From: Histoplasma ohiense
Lineage: Eukaryota; Ascomycota; Eurotiomycetes; Onygenales; Ajellomycetaceae
Assembly (NCBI GenBank): GCA_017607445.1
Contig: JAEVHH010000004.1
Location: 3,100,001-3,164,000, forward strand
Direction of reading: 5' to 3'
DNA length: 64,000 nucleotides
Position 1 is the first letter of the stretch. Each line of letters begins with the position of its first letter. A program made the translations under genes and the position numbers. This document shows, one piece after another, positions 1 to 12,492 of this stretch. The notes beneath the pieces are model-generated. The model saw nothing but the letters and a program-made list of their open reading frames with translations, had not been told where the DNA came from and did not search any database.

Positions 1-1848
1 CGAGGAACCGGCAACAAAAAAGTTATTCCACTCCCGCCGGGAACTGGCCCAATGCCGCAGATGGGAATAGCAACTACCATCATCCATCAATGGCGAGCAG
101 ACGGTAGGCAGGATTAACACGCGCGACGGGGGAGGGCGTTTGGGTTTTTCTAATTGTTGGTTTTATTCTCCTTTTATCCGTCCTTGTCATGCCTGCACCC
201 GTCGGTGGTTGCTTGTCTGTAGTAGCTTCAAGTTGTCTCCCTCATCCTTCTTCCGATCTGTCACTTTTCGTCGCCTGTGTTCGTCCCCTGGCTATATACA
301 CTTACGCTCCGAGATTGGTGGATTGATAGATTGATCGATTGAAGCGCAGAGCTATATCATTATCAATCATCATCGTCATCAATCATCAATCATCCTTGTA
401 TGGTGTATCTCCGAGTTTCCCTCCATCACCATCATCCCCTTTGTTCCCAATCGATTACAATTCAAAGCAAAGCACGCGCAAAGCTTCTCACCCCGAAAAA
501 AAAAAAAAAAAAAAAAAAGAAAGAGAAAGAGAAAAACAGACCCTGCTTTCTGGAACAAAGCAAAATCTTCATTCAATCCATGGATGGATGCGGGCTGTAT
601 GGTTGAAAGGGCCCGGTTTTGCTCTTTTATACATGTGCAGCGCATGTATGTACAGTACAAGTCCAGTACAACAAACCCCCTTTGAAGGACCCTCCACGCG
701 CCAGCTTTCTTCATCTCCGCAACCGCAACCCTTCTAAAGAGAGTCAAAAAACTGCAGCAAGGACTCAGTGGGACCACCAGCATTGCACCATCTGGTGCTT
801 CCGCCTATCTTGCTTTTCAAAGGAGAATTCTCAATGCGCCAGCATCCGCTCTCCGCTCCCATGTCCATCCCGCCACTTACATCTATTCCCTGATTGTTCT
901 TTGCCTTGCCATCCCTTCCTGTTACTGTGCTTCCTCAAACTCCGCCCCCTGATATCCAATCCGCTTTTCGGGGCTGAGCTTTCATTTCCCTCCCTGGTCT
1001 GTCCGCCGGGGTAGTTGTGGTGTGGCAGACAGTTGGTTGTTGTTGAGTTGAGCTGTGGAGGATAGCCGTATCCATCCACCACTATTGTATTTTGCCGCTT
1101 CACCCATCCCTCTCCGCCATCTTGGAATCCACACAAATACGCCCCAGCAACCTTGCCTCCGGTGAATTGACTGGGCTGCTACTGCCCGTTGCCGCTGCCT
1201 GGCAACCTCAACCTATTCACCATCACAACGAGTCCCAATTGGGACAGCGCAGGGCAGGTTGTTGTTTATCGACTGCAACTGCAACACAACACAACACAAC
1301 ACTGCCCTCCCTTCCTCATCCCCATGCCCGTCGTCTTTGCTACTCTCTCAACTACTCTACTCACCGTCGAGCTTCTCTTGTACCTCTACAACTTCTGCTG
1401 CTAGATCTGTCAAACGGCCTCCTCATCGCTGCAAACCCCCTGGGCAGGTAATCAATCGCTGATTCCATCAACCCTACTGTGGAAGTTGAAGAATATCCCA
1501 CCCTTCCAAAGGGCTAGTGCGTCTCGCGTCCCTACAGACTCGTGCTGCCATCTCGAATATCTCTTCTATTGCTGTTGCTTCTGAAGTCTACTTCTCTCCC
1601 GCTCGTATCAGACCGCAACGTTCCCAGCTTGGATATCGTCGGGGTTTCTTACTCCATTTCCATCGTCGTCCCTAATCCATCTGTTTTTGGCGGCACAGGT
1701 CTTCCTTTGGCTTTTATTTCCTTCCAAGTTGCCTTGATCTTGATTGAGATCCTTGGTTGGTACTCAGCGCGCTCTTTCATTTTCTTGAACCATACCTCTC
1801 CTCATTGTCTACATCCTGCTCTTTAAGCCGCTGTTGAACAAACTACCC
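1..1848. other. Upstream/leader region of the Ulp1-type gene, no gene seen
   Basis: This stretch has no open frame with a recognisable protein. It is rich in pyrimidine blocks (CTC, TTC, CCC runs) on the + strand, as is common in promoters and long 5' leaders of filamentous fungi. It contains several short ATG-initiated frames before the SUMO protease start (for example from 1542), so if the transcript begins far upstream these would be uORFs. A 23-base A run lies at 496-518. Transcript start and any leader introns cannot be fixed from sequence alone. Confidence 0.5.
496..518. repeat. A23 homopolymer
   Basis: Uninterrupted run of 23 adenines followed by a GAAAGAGAAAGAG purine tract. It lies far upstream of the first gene; no function can be assigned. 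Confidence 0.9.
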
Positions 1849-4800
1849 ATGTCCCGGATCCTTCGACGTGTTTTAATACGGAACCTCTACTTAAGACACG
1901 CTCCCCCCGAGGAGCCCGTCGATGTGATGGACTGGGAGGAAACACCCCCAGAAGATCCGCCTCAAGATCCCCCTCCAGATCCCACGTCGTCTCAGCAAAA
2001 CGAATCCGAAGCTAGCCACCAGCAACCGCAACCTGGGTTAGGTGAAGCCGAAGCGCCAATCTACAATATGGTGCAAGAAACCAACACGCAAGTCTCCCCT
2101 ATTTCGCATCCGAATCCCGGATTAGAACCTCCTCAAATAAACCCTCAACCAAGAGCTACTGAGGCTCCAATGCCTGTTCCTCAACCCCTTCCCAGCGGGT
2201 CTCGATTCTATGATCAAAATTACCATCTAGCCATTCTTCGTGCTCAAGCTGCTACACGGATGAATTTTACTCAAGAGCTAGCGTCTAGACGTCCTTCTGG
2301 CAGGTTAGGACCACTAGCGCCAATTTCGAATCGCCAAGCTTATATGTGTGACGCTGTGCAACCATCAGAATTATGGTACCGTCTGAGGCATGATGAAAAT
2401 CTTGCAATGCAACGACAATTGGATGAACTTAGAAATCAATCCACTATGCGAAGAGGACGCGCTCCATATCCGTATACCCTGCGATCATTTGATTTTCAGT
2501 CGACTAGCCCAAATTCACGCAAGCGGCGCATTGAGGCTGTTGATGGCTACTCGCAAAATGAGAATAGGACTGCACGTGATGTTGACGTCCACAGCCCACA
2601 AGCAGGACATGTTAATGTAGTCACACCCTCCTTTATTCCTGCAATTTGGTTTCTTACTAACCACATTTCTGCCTTTCTCCAGGCCATGCCCGAGTCACCC
2701 ATTGACACATCGATGGTGGATGCCCCTCCATATGAGAGCTCCCCACTCCAAGCGTCTCCAAGTAATGTAAGCAGAAAATCTCAGGACTATCGTTCATGTT
2801 TCAACGATTTGTTCTAACCTGGTGGTTGTTATATTTTGTTAGGGTCGTCCTGAAAATGACGTCTCACAAATTCAACCTACTGATCAACACATGCCTGGTA
2901 CTTGGCCAACTGATATATTTAACCTGAGTGAAGCGGATGTTGGCATTATTCGAGACCACGTTGCTCGTATGTCGGGTGCATTGGCTGAATATCCACGAAC
3001 ATCGAGTCAAGGGACGGCGGGAGAGCCGTCCAACAGCAACGACATACGTCTTAATTCTCCGGAACATGCCCACCAACTCCAACGAGAGGTAAGTGACAAG
3101 TGATCAAACTGTGTACTGCTGCATACTAATTCATTTCTCCAGCTTTCATACCTGCAAAAAGTAGTGCAAATAATTTCTAATGCCTACTTCCCGATCTTAA
3201 AAGCAATGCGGTTCGCTATACAAAAAGTGGGCAACACAGCCGTACGGACATATCGAGAATTCGTTCAAGCGGCAGTTGAGGTCACGGGAAGTGCAAAAAG
3301 ACGGGCGGTGGCTATTCGTGACAAGCTGACCCCTGAATTCATTCGACGCAAAATGAATCGCCAACAACAGGCGGCGAAAACCCTTCGCCGCCTAAACCCT
3401 AGTGAGCGCCATATTCTGAAAGCTCGGAGGCTGGGTATGGGCAAGAAAAAACAAGGCTCTTCATCTCTACAAGTTACACTCGATGAATATGAAGATATCA
3501 CACCTCCTCGCCCACCTCGCGATATGCCACCCTCGGTGATGATTAATTCATATAGACTTCCTAAAGAAAAAGTTCCTACCAAAACATTATGCACTGCCCA
3601 AAAATATCGTGTTGTGAAAGGCGCAAGGGTACAGAAGGGAAAGCTTCATGACAAAGCCAAATCAAAAGCCAAGACCCCCTCTCGGAAGCTCGCTCAACTT
3701 ACTCAAAAGGATGTTAACAAAGTCACCATTCCACGCGCTCCGAGGCGCGGAGAATTAATTAAGGGAGCTTGGCCAAATGCCATACCGCCAAATGAAGCTA
3801 TTCTACGGGCGTATCATGAATCTTTTCGGGAATTGAGGAATAAACCTATGGAAGCGGTATCAGAGACAACAAAACCTTCGGGACCCCCGAAAGGATATCG
3901 CGGAGTATATTTTCCAGGGGAAGAAAATCAGCCCCCTCTTCCTCCACTTCCTTCGACTTCTGTTCCTCCATCCAGCCCACCCTCTCCCCCTTCGCAGACA
4001 GAAAGACCCAATCTAGCTGGAGAACCCACTTCTCAACCCGAAGCATCTGTTGAGACTGAAGAGCCTGAGCCACCTAAAGAAGCACTCCCTCCTTCCTCTC
4101 CCGAATACGAAGGGTTTCTGACCAGCCCGCCACGACGGCGACGCGAAGCCAAAGAAGTCCACTGGCTCCAGTCTGAATCTCCAATGGGACGGCCAATTTC
4201 TTCAATGAGGGCCTACGATCCTCTATCTCGTGTCACCTCATTTCAACCACACGAGCCTGCCAAAGCAGAGGCATCAGGTCGCCAAGCTACCGAGTCAATC
4301 AACGAGGAAACATCGACAGATATGTCGGTCCAGCGCAGCCAAGCCCTTCTACGATCTCCAGAATCCCCTTTCATCAAGCACCTGACAGCCTCCTGGGAAG
4401 CTAAAGTCGACCGCGCGATGACACTTTCCGACAAGAGTGAGGTTGGTATCACACCTCGTGGCCAGCCCCTCCTTCGGAGGTCCCTGAACAAATGTTACAC
4501 GAATCTCGAGTGGCTCAATGACGAGGTAATCAACGCATACCTGGAGCTGATCGTCGACTATGCACGTCAGGAAGCAGGGAATTCTGGGCGGCACGACAAG
4601 CCCAAATATCACGCATTCCCATCATTCTTCTTCTCAAACCTTCGGGACAAAGGTTACGAGAGCGTAAGGCGTTGGGCGACTCGTGCCAAGATCGGGGGCG
4701 AGGCGTTGCTGCAGGTGGAAACAGTTTTAATCCCCGTCCACGACCACCTGCACTGGACCCTCATTGTAGTCCGGCCGACTGCTCGCACGATCGAGCACTT

Positions 4801-5119
4801 CGATTCCATGGGGTCACCCTCCTTGGCCCACATTTCTAGGGCCAAGGAGTGGTTAAGGGGGGAGTTGGGCGACCTCTTCGTGGAAGAGGAGTGGCGGGTG
4901 CTCCCGTCGACCTCCCCACAGCAAACTAACGGCAGCGACTGCGGGGTATTCCTCCTAACGAACGCCAAACTGGTGTCGTTGGGCAAGCCTCTGAGATATG
5001 GGGCGAGGGATATTCCCGAGATCCGTAAAAGGATCGTTGCCGAGCTGATGAATGGGGGGTTCTTCGGGGATTTCGACCCGAAGAAGGACGAGACGGGTCC
5101 TGTTAGGTCGATGCTGTGA
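1849..5119 (+). CDS. ULP1: Ulp1-type SUMO protease (C48 peptidase)
   Basis: Likely processes the SUMO precursor and removes SUMO from targets. The C-terminal third carries the C48 cysteine-protease core: WLNDEVINAYLELI substrate-entry motif, His in LHWTLIVV (codon 4751), Asp in HFDSMG (4802), oxyanion Gln in QTNGSDCG (4922) and catalytic Cys (4940). A catalytic domain at the extreme C-terminus is the Ulp1 rather than the Ulp2 arrangement. The N-terminal 650 residues are Pro/Ser-rich and basic, with no domain I recognise. I infer exons 1849-2610, 2683-2766, 2843-3088 and 3143-5119, all joined in phase 0, giving about 1,022 residues. Intron 2611-2682 is 72 nt, stop-free and in frame, with a TACTAAC branch point. 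The first in-frame ATG is 1849; the frame is open a little further upstream, but only from a TTG. A 5' exon further upstream is possible. Confidence 0.88.
2611..2682 (+). other. In-frame, stop-free intron in the Ulp1 gene
   Basis: Starts GTTAAT, contains TTACTAACC about 25 nt before a CTCCAG acceptor, and is 72 nt (24 codons) with no stop. Retaining it would add 24 mostly hydrophobic residues without a frameshift, so either transcript would code. Confidence 0.65.
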
Positions 5120-6422
5120 TTGCAGCATCGGTTCTTTCTGGGTGTTCGTCTTCGTTCTTCTTGTGGGGAGATTACACCTTGCCAGGGAGGAGTTTTTTCT
5201 TTTTCCAGGACGAGGGATCGCATTTTATTTTGTTTTATTTTGTTTTTCTTTTTTGTTGTTTACTTTTTGGTATAAGCCCGACCCGCAGGATTGCGGGGGT
5301 TATTCCTCCGTCCTCCTGCTTGCTTCTGGGTTTGTATCTTTTTTTTTTTTTTGGTTTATCCGATACTTGCGCCCGGCTATAAGCACTTTGGTGTCTTATA
5401 TGCTTTGGGTTCGTGTACTCGGTTTTCTTTTTTCTTGTCTCATTTTTGTTCGTTTGGTATATTTGTGGTTTTATTTATTGTTTGTTTGGTTGCATGTTAG
5501 CGGAGCATGGTGTTACTGTTTATTTCATCCCTCGTCCTAATGGCGTTGCTTTTTTCCATACATGTACTTTTGGAAGGGTATGTATCTAGAGCTGCATGTA
5601 GTTGATGAGTTTTCTTTTCATCTTTCGTTTTTTGTTTTTGTGATGTGTAGATACCCAATGTACTTTTCGAAGAGGCATTAATTTTGTTTAATTTTATTCA
5701 ATTTTGTTCATTTTACATATCAGTTCGAATTGGCCGCTGGCCGCAATATTTTCTTTCTTGATCGCTATTCGAAATGTTGTGTTTCCCTCCTGATTATGCA
5801 TTGTGCGAGGACTGAATACTAGCATCCTGCTGCGCACGCTGTATACGGCTCATTCACGGGGAAGGTTGGCTAATCCAAACAAATCACAAGTATGACAAAC
5901 GATATCTGAAACGAAGAAATACATCGAATGACCTATCCATTCATTGGTGGGAGTCAGAGATATACAATAACTGAATTAAAGGGTAGCTAGCAACTGATGT
6001 AAAGGAACTAACTGTCTCAAAGGGTCATCTGAACGTTAATTAAATCAAATCAATTAATTAGCCATGCTGTGTGTGTGTGTGTGTTTATAGCTTTAGCTAT
6101 ATCATACATAGCGCGCTCCGCTTGCTGAAGTTCACGAAGGAAGAAAAAAAATAAATAAAAAAAAGATGAAAAAAAAAAAATAAAAATAAAAATAAAGGTG
6201 AGAACTAGAAAAGCAAAAGGGAGAAGGGGAATTATTTCATTATTTTAATTTTTTTTTTTTTTTTTTAGAAAAGTAAGAATCGCAAAAGGCATACAAGGAA
6301 ACTCAAATCTGTTTAATTACTAGAAGGAGTGGGACGACCTTGGTTTTTTTTTTTTTTTTCCCCTTTTTGCGCTGGCTCTAGACTTGTTCTTCGAAAATAG
6401 CTCTCTTCCATTCCATCATCTG
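5120..6422. other. Intergenic region between two convergent genes
   Basis: This region separates the ends of the + strand SUMO protease and the - strand copper ATPase. It is T-rich near the protease end (T14 at 5339-5352) and A/T-rich near the ATPase end, with a TG microsatellite at 6068-6084, A-rich blocks at 6140-6200 and T runs near 6248-6266 and 6343-6359. Such tracts fit 3' UTR and polyadenylation regions of two convergent transcripts. No protein or RNA gene was recognised. Confidence 0.6.
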
Positions 6423-9400
6423 TCACCTCCTCCTCCCCCAAAAACTCAAGCTCAAACTAACCAACACAACCGGTAACAGACTCACAATCTCCCCCGCCCC
6501 AGCATAACTCGGCTCGATGCGGAAGCCAGCCGCCTCAAACGCTCCAGCGGCAAAAAGCACCGCAAACACGTTATAGAGCACCGCCCATGCGATGTTGAGC
6601 TGGATCCGCCGCGTCGCCTGCTGAGATAGGTCGAGGAACGCGAGCAGGCCGTCCAGCGAACCAGAGAGGATACCAACGTCGGCGGCATCGGCGGCGATGT
6701 CGGTTGCGTTTGTCATGCAAATCCCTAGGTCTGCTTGGGTAAGGGCGGGGGCGTCGTTGGTGCCGTCGCCGATGAAGAGGACTTTTCGTTGGGAGGAGGG
6801 AGGAGGGCGGAGGCGAGGTAGCCGGAAGGAAGAGAAGAGGGAGCGGGGTCCAAGGGGAGGTGGAGGTGGAGGAGTTACCATCGAGGTCGTCTGCAAGTCG
6901 CGGATATATGCTGCTTTGCTATCGGGTTGGCAGAGGCTGTGGACGTTGGCCGTGTTGAAGTTGAGGAATGCGGCGACGGCGCAGACGGCAAGGGGGTTGT
7001 CTCCAGAGAGAAGGTGGGTGGTTATTCTCTTGCTGTGTAGCTTTTGGAGGACGGCGGCGGCTTCGGGGCGGATGGTGCTGGTGAGTCCGTAGACCGCGAG
7101 GAGGGTATCGTTTCGTGCCACGCAGAATGTGGTCAGGGATGCATCGAGCAATTCTTTGACTTTGGGATGGGTTTCGACGCCCAGCCAGGATGGGCTGCCA
7201 CCTTTCAGTGTTGTGCCTTTCTCGGTAGTTATTTCGACGCCCTTGCCGATGATTATCTTGGAGTCTACTTCAGGGGGCGGTGTGTTGTTTGTTTGGCCGT
7301 AGTTGCTCGCGACGTATTGTGTGATTGCCAGAGACACAGGATGGCGATTCCCTCTTGTGACCGTCGCTGCCATCCTGCTTATTTCCTGGCAAGTTTGACC
7401 GGACTCCTCACAGAAAAGTGTTTCACAAAGGACAGCTAGCTCGCCTGATGTTAAGGTCCCTGTTTTATCAAAAACAACATCGGTAATTTTACATCCAACT
7501 TCGAGGGCAGCTCCCGCTTTGAACAGGACCCCCTTCTTAGCTCCCGCAGTGCTGGCAACTGTTAGAACCATTGGGACTGCCAGCGCTAATGCACAAGGGC
7601 AGCTGATAGCGAGGATTGCAATCGCATGCGTAAGGGCGTTGACTGCTGATTCCGTGCTGGCCCAATTCCTGACGAAGCGGTTGACAAAAGCCCAGATGAG
7701 AAATGCAATACACGCAACAGCAAGGATTATAGGGGTGAGGTATGAGGCAGCTAAATCGGTTCTTTCCAATGTTCTTGTTCTTGATGATGCCGCTGTAGAA
7801 ACGAACCGCTTGACAATGCTGAGGGTATTTTCTGATACCAGTCTCGTTACTCGGTAATTGATCTGGCCGTTGATAATAGTTGATCCAGCGTAGACATATG
7901 CCTTCCTAGAACGAACCACCGGTTCGTATTCTCCAGTGATGTGCGCCTCGTCTATTTCCGCACTGCCGCTAACAACGATGCCATCAGTGACAATATTTTC
8001 AGAGGCTTTCCCTTGGATAATATCCCCGTAGTGAAGGAGGGAACTATCGATTAATTCGGGTTGGTTGTCACCCAAGCCCAAAAAGGCACTGGCATCGGGA
8101 TTATTCTTGGGGGAGGCCTTTCTAACAACAAGGGCGGATTTCTGTTGTGATGTGCCCAGTTTGATAGCATTCTGGGCCTTTCTCCTAACCCACGCAGCCA
8201 TCAGTCTTCCCAATAATATCAAAGTGATTAGCAACGAGCTAGTCTCAAAAATAGGATGGCCCAGGACTGTCTGGGCGGTCGAAAGCCGTAGCTCCAAAGC
8301 AAATGACACCACAGAGTAAATATAGGCGCTCGTAATGGACAGCACCACCAGAACATCCATATCTATTTCCTTTTGGTATATCAACGACCGAAATGCATGT
8401 TTATATATTGGGATCGCAAGAAGTTGTACGACAGTTGCAAGCACAAGGGACGAGCAGACGAAGGAGGTTTGTTTCGGGAAAGGGGCGTATCTGGCTACAG
8501 GCGCCCATGCAAACACAAGAACTGGGATCGTGAATATTGCAGCCACTATAGTCCGCCCAGCCAGCCAAAGCCAATGAGACTTTGCAGCAGCTTGTGCAAT
8601 CTCTTCGGAAGAGCTGTCGGGCGCCAGTTCCGCATGGCCTCGTCTGTATGTGTCGGTGGGGGCATTTATCATATCAAGCATATCCCTGACCCCAATAGTC
8701 TGGGGATTATAGAAAGTCTCATACGTCCCATCGCGAAGAGGTACGACGTGACTTACCCCATCTATCCGTTGGAGGATGTCTAGTCCCTTTAAATCGAGAT
8801 TTCTGATGCGTATCCGCTCACCAGCAACATCCGTGGCTGCAAGCCCTGTTCTAAGGATTGTGCATGTGAAGCCGGTCACCTTCTTAATTCTGGATGTGAT
8901 CTCTGTTGGATCACTAACAATGCAGGAGTCATAGACCAAGTCTGCCCGGTTTAACATAAAACTGGTACGCACTAGACTAACACCGACGTAGGAATTCAAA
9001 AGATTCCGCAACTTAGTCTCACATCCAGTACAAGTCATCCCAACCACACCGAGTGAAAGAACATATAGCTTGTCGACATTGCCCTTCTCAATATCGATTT
9101 CGGGAGCCGGCTCACAAGGAGTCGTGGTGACATATATTTTGTTGTCCGTTGAAGGCTTTGAGGAAGTCGACATGGATTTATAGACATCTTCGAGACGTTT
9201 CTTACGTTCGCGGCTCTGCGTGCAGCAAGATTTCCCATCCAAGAACACAAGGCGACGAGGTCCTCTGCAGAAGCATCTGCGGACTATATTGCTGATTTTG
9301 GAGCTTACCTCCACAGCTTTGGCGGATCCAGAGAAGGTTGAGAAAGGTCTGTCCTCTCCCTTGGGCTCCGTATCTGAAGCATGTTCAGAAGCCATTCTCA

Positions 9401-10193
9401 AGTGCCTCATACAAGGTGTCTCCGTAGGTTTGCGATTATGTCGAGATGGGAGTTCCGAGTTTTCGGGAAGGGACGACCTGGTTATCACGAAGTCCGCCTT
9501 GCACTGTCTTGGGAGAGTAAGACTGTTGTCTCGATATTCTTCACGAGTACAACAATCCTCTGCTTGTGGTGAACCTGCCAGGTCCTCGCTATGTCGGTCG
9601 TCCATGGCGCATAATTGCGCGGCATACTCCATAAGGCATTTGTCTGCATATTCAAGTTAGCATGGATCTATTGATATTTTAACCACCTGTGTATAATAGA
9701 GATAATAGAGATAACATATTTAGTAGCAAAATTTTTATATACCTGAACACTGACACTCGCCATCTGCTTCGCAGCACGCATTCTCGTCACTGATGGACGG
9801 ACAAAGTTGCCCAATTGAATAAGTGGGCCAGACCGTAGCCTTCCCAGAGCAGCACGAGTCCAACCCATTATCATCTTCAGTTATCTGCGAGGATAGACTA
9901 GGAGGGCGGATTTTGGATTTGCTACATGTTCCATCCGCGCTGCAGCAAGATGGTTCTTTTTCCTTTCCCTTTGCACTGTGGTCGTTTGCCTTTTCCTTTT
10001 CACAGTCGCCAATCACCTCTTGATTTCCGTTGGACACCTCGCAACATAAACATCCAGGGATGGGCGGGGAAAGCTTGTCTGCTCCTCCGCCGTTGCCACG
10101 CGATTCCGGATCATCGGGTTTCTCGATGGAGGGAGTCCGTGAGTAGACAGAGGAACCGTCGTCTTGAACTGATTTTCCTTCCACAGCAGACAT
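6423..10193 (-). CDS. Copper-translocating P1B-type ATPase with Cys-rich N-terminus
   Basis: Membrane pump expected to export or compartmentalise Cu(I) using ATP. Exons 10193-9743 and 9643-6423 join in phase 1 across a 99-nt intron, giving about 1,223 residues. An N-terminal cysteine-rich region has repeated CC-x-ADG-x-C/CC-SGK motifs. Next comes one heavy-metal-associated domain with GMTCTGC (residues 352-358), then a second HMA-like fold that has lost CxxC. The pump core has the A-domain TGE in ITGEYEPV, the CPC copper signature in SCPCALALA (near 7591-7605), the phosphorylation site DKTGTLT (7450-7469), the HP motif in GNRHPVSLAI, and the hinge GDGTNDAPAL; about eight membrane segments are expected. 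CPC plus HP marks the Cu+ (P1B-1) class. Fungal detoxifying pumps such as Aspergillus CrpA have a similar Cys-rich N-terminus; orthology is inference. Golgi Ccc2-type pumps are the alternative. Confidence 0.93.
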
Positions 10194-11740
10194 AGCTATA
10201 GTTGAGCAACGGGTACTCAGGATAAACAGTGGTGGGAGCTTTGACAGTAAGACTCAACAGTTATAGGTTTTTGTTGGGCACGTCTTCATTTATATTTTCT
10301 TCTTGGATAGCTTTGACGCGTCGCAGGAGCCGTCCCACAACAACTCCAGAATGCACATGAACGAATCTTCGAAGCGCGTAAATAGCTCAACTCTAGAGCT
10401 CATAGATCTGCTGCCTTTTATATGAAAACAAACCTGCAAATGCACCTCCAAACTAGTCAGGTTTTTGGTGCAGCAAGCCATGCACGCTTAATCCGGCTGG
10501 CCGAAAACGTCCTGGGAAATAAGGGACCTTCGCCGCTCGATGGAGGATGTCATGGAAAGGGCCAGGAGTCATGGGCTTCATATCCCTTCCCCGCGCTTTG
10601 GGGGAACGTTGGCTAATAGACCCTATGAGTGGGGCAGAATCTCAGCCACATTGGGTTCGCCATTTGTGAATTATATTGCGGAACATTCTTGCCGCTCGGT
10701 GCCACAAAATGACAGAGAAAGAGACGTTGGTTCAACAATATCGGCCCAGACAGCAGTCACAGGTCGCCGTGTCCAAGGCGGTTGACTGATGTGTGTGCAT
10801 CCTTGTACGAGGTAACTAACTAGCGTCGGGAAGCTGACTAAGCCCATAGTTGACTGCTAGCTTGCTAATTGTCCGAAAAAGCAGAAAGACATCGTCATTG
10901 ACCCCAGGATTGGCGTGTGTGCAAAGATATCTATGACATAACCATCTTTCAAATCTAGAAAAGCTTCGCAATCACGATAAATCTAGTGCGGTGGCTCGCA
11001 AATAACAAACACATCTGTTATCAAATAATGGCCGCGTTCCAGCTGCCGAGAATCAAGCCGCTCCCTCCAACGAGAGAATTGAACGATGAGGGATGGAAGA
11101 GGTGAAAACGAAAATGAAAATGAAATGGAAACGGCTCCCGCGCGTGAAATCAATTCATAAATTGTCCCAAGACCAGCAACTGACGCGCTGAAAAATAATA
11201 ATTCTACGCGGCAAAAATCCCCCGAACCCATGCCTTTGCGTCTTGCGGTTGCATCCCCTCCCAAATATATATATATATATATATATACAGCGAACTGGGA
11301 CTGTATCCCAATTCGCCAATTCCCACCGGAAAATGTTGCCTCCATCCGTTCTCCCACTGCACATTTCTGTTCTACAGCAGCTCACGGTCCATCGCAACGT
11401 TCGCGACAGCTTCTGCGTGTAACAATCATTTTAAGGTGCAGCCCACCCACCCATTGGAACATTAGAAAGAGCATGGGGATTTTTGGTCTGTTTGCGTTAT
11501 ATGGGCCTTCTCGCCGTCTCCCCTATTTTTATGACATGGGCGCGCGGGGAACCTGGTCTTACGAATGCAAAAAGACACAGAGTTATTATGTACGCAGATT
11601 AAACAGATGCATATGACTATATTGTGTTCCATTCGACAGCAAGGAAGGAAGATGCTGTTCTGCTCCCGGCGAAGGATGTGTGCGATATGCATGCGCTGTC
11701 CTATTTGTGAAAGGAAGGGAATTGGCAATTCAAGATGGTA
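10194..11740. other. Upstream region of the copper ATPase, no gene seen
   Basis: Promoter-side DNA of the - strand copper ATPase. No frame has recognisable protein features. An AT dinucleotide repeat sits at 11265-11287. Purine-rich and AT-rich blocks occur around 11100-11160. No tRNA-like element was recognised. Confidence 0.5.
11265..11287. repeat. (AT)n microsatellite
   Basis: About eleven consecutive AT units in intergenic DNA. Confidence 0.9.
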
Positions 11741-12102
11741 CAGTGCCTCGCAATAAGTTTGAAACTACGGAGTATTGTGACTTCTCATCAAAATCCACTA
11801 GTCCAAAAGTAATTTAGTAGTTGCATTGTTTATTGCAGAACTAGCTCTAATTAATTAAATTACATCTGGAAATCAAGGATTTCCACTCAATAAAGAAAAC
11901 GTGTGAGGAAGAAGTTAGAGAAAATGAATGAGAGAATAGTGTAGATGAGTGGAAAAATAGGGGTAAATGGTATGGATAATGGATGCATTTGAAATATCAT
12001 GTGGCACTATAACTACAACTAATTACTACAAGTTAAACTACTTTTGGACTAGTAGAGTTTGATGAGAAGTCACAATAGTTTCAAACTTATTGCGAGGCAC
12101 TG
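11741..12102. mobile_element. MITE-like element with long terminal inverted repeats and TA target sites
   Basis: The left end begins CAGTGCCTCGCAATAAGTTT and the right end is its reverse complement, ending at 12102. The ends stay complementary for roughly 65-75 bases, through GTGACTTCTCATCAAA and CTAGTCCAAAAGTA, apart from a 7-base insertion (CGGAGTA) in the left arm and a few substitutions. TA flanks both ends (11739-11740 and 12103-12104), the target duplication of Tc1/mariner/pogo elements. The 362-bp unit has an AT-rich centre and no coding capacity, so it would be a non-autonomous element. Family assignment rests only on the CAGT terminus and the TA duplication. Confidence 0.85.
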
Positions 12103-12492
12103 TATATTTGTTTTTATCTTGCCTTGCAGATGGGCAGCTGGTGGAAGGTCGTGTTAATTTAGTCGCGTGCACCACCTTTATATATATTCGTTTGCGTCTA
12201 GTAACCGCCTCAGCCAGCTACAACCGAAGGAGGAATGTCTAAAGAATTAAAGCAGAAGAAGTAAATAGTATTTATCATTCAATCCCTTTACAACAGTAAC
12301 TATTGAAATACGACTCTCCCGCTTTTGGTCTTCAATTACCTGAATGGCGCTAACGGGGGACCAAAAGTAGCCTGAACATCCAAACCAGAAAAATAAGCAC
12401 TGCTATGTGTAGGCCATGGCTTTCCAACAGTAACCATTCCTGATCTGTGGAAGGGATAGTAAAGTGCTGTTCAAGTGTGCACTCGAAAATAG
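12103..12492. other. Short intergenic stretch downstream of the GH16-like gene
   Basis: Lies between the inverted-repeat element and the 3' end of the - strand glucanase-like gene. No gene seen. Confidence 0.5.

Noticed and set aside
379..1136. Frames on both strands in the first 1.1 kb
   Set aside because: Low-complexity translations of a pyrimidine-rich region with homopolymers; no motif and no splice-supported model.
1834..1848. Upstream TTG start for the SUMO protease
   Set aside because: Nuclear fungal genes start at ATG; the first in-frame ATG is at 1849.
5052..5540. 162-codon frame over the end of the SUMO protease gene
   Set aside because: It overlaps the Ulp1 3' end out of frame and is mostly translated T-rich 3' UTR, giving Phe/Leu-rich nonsense that mimics a membrane protein.
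6697..9660. Several long open frames on the + strand across the copper ATPase
   Set aside because: They are antisense shadows of a clear P-type ATPase; they have no recognisable motifs.
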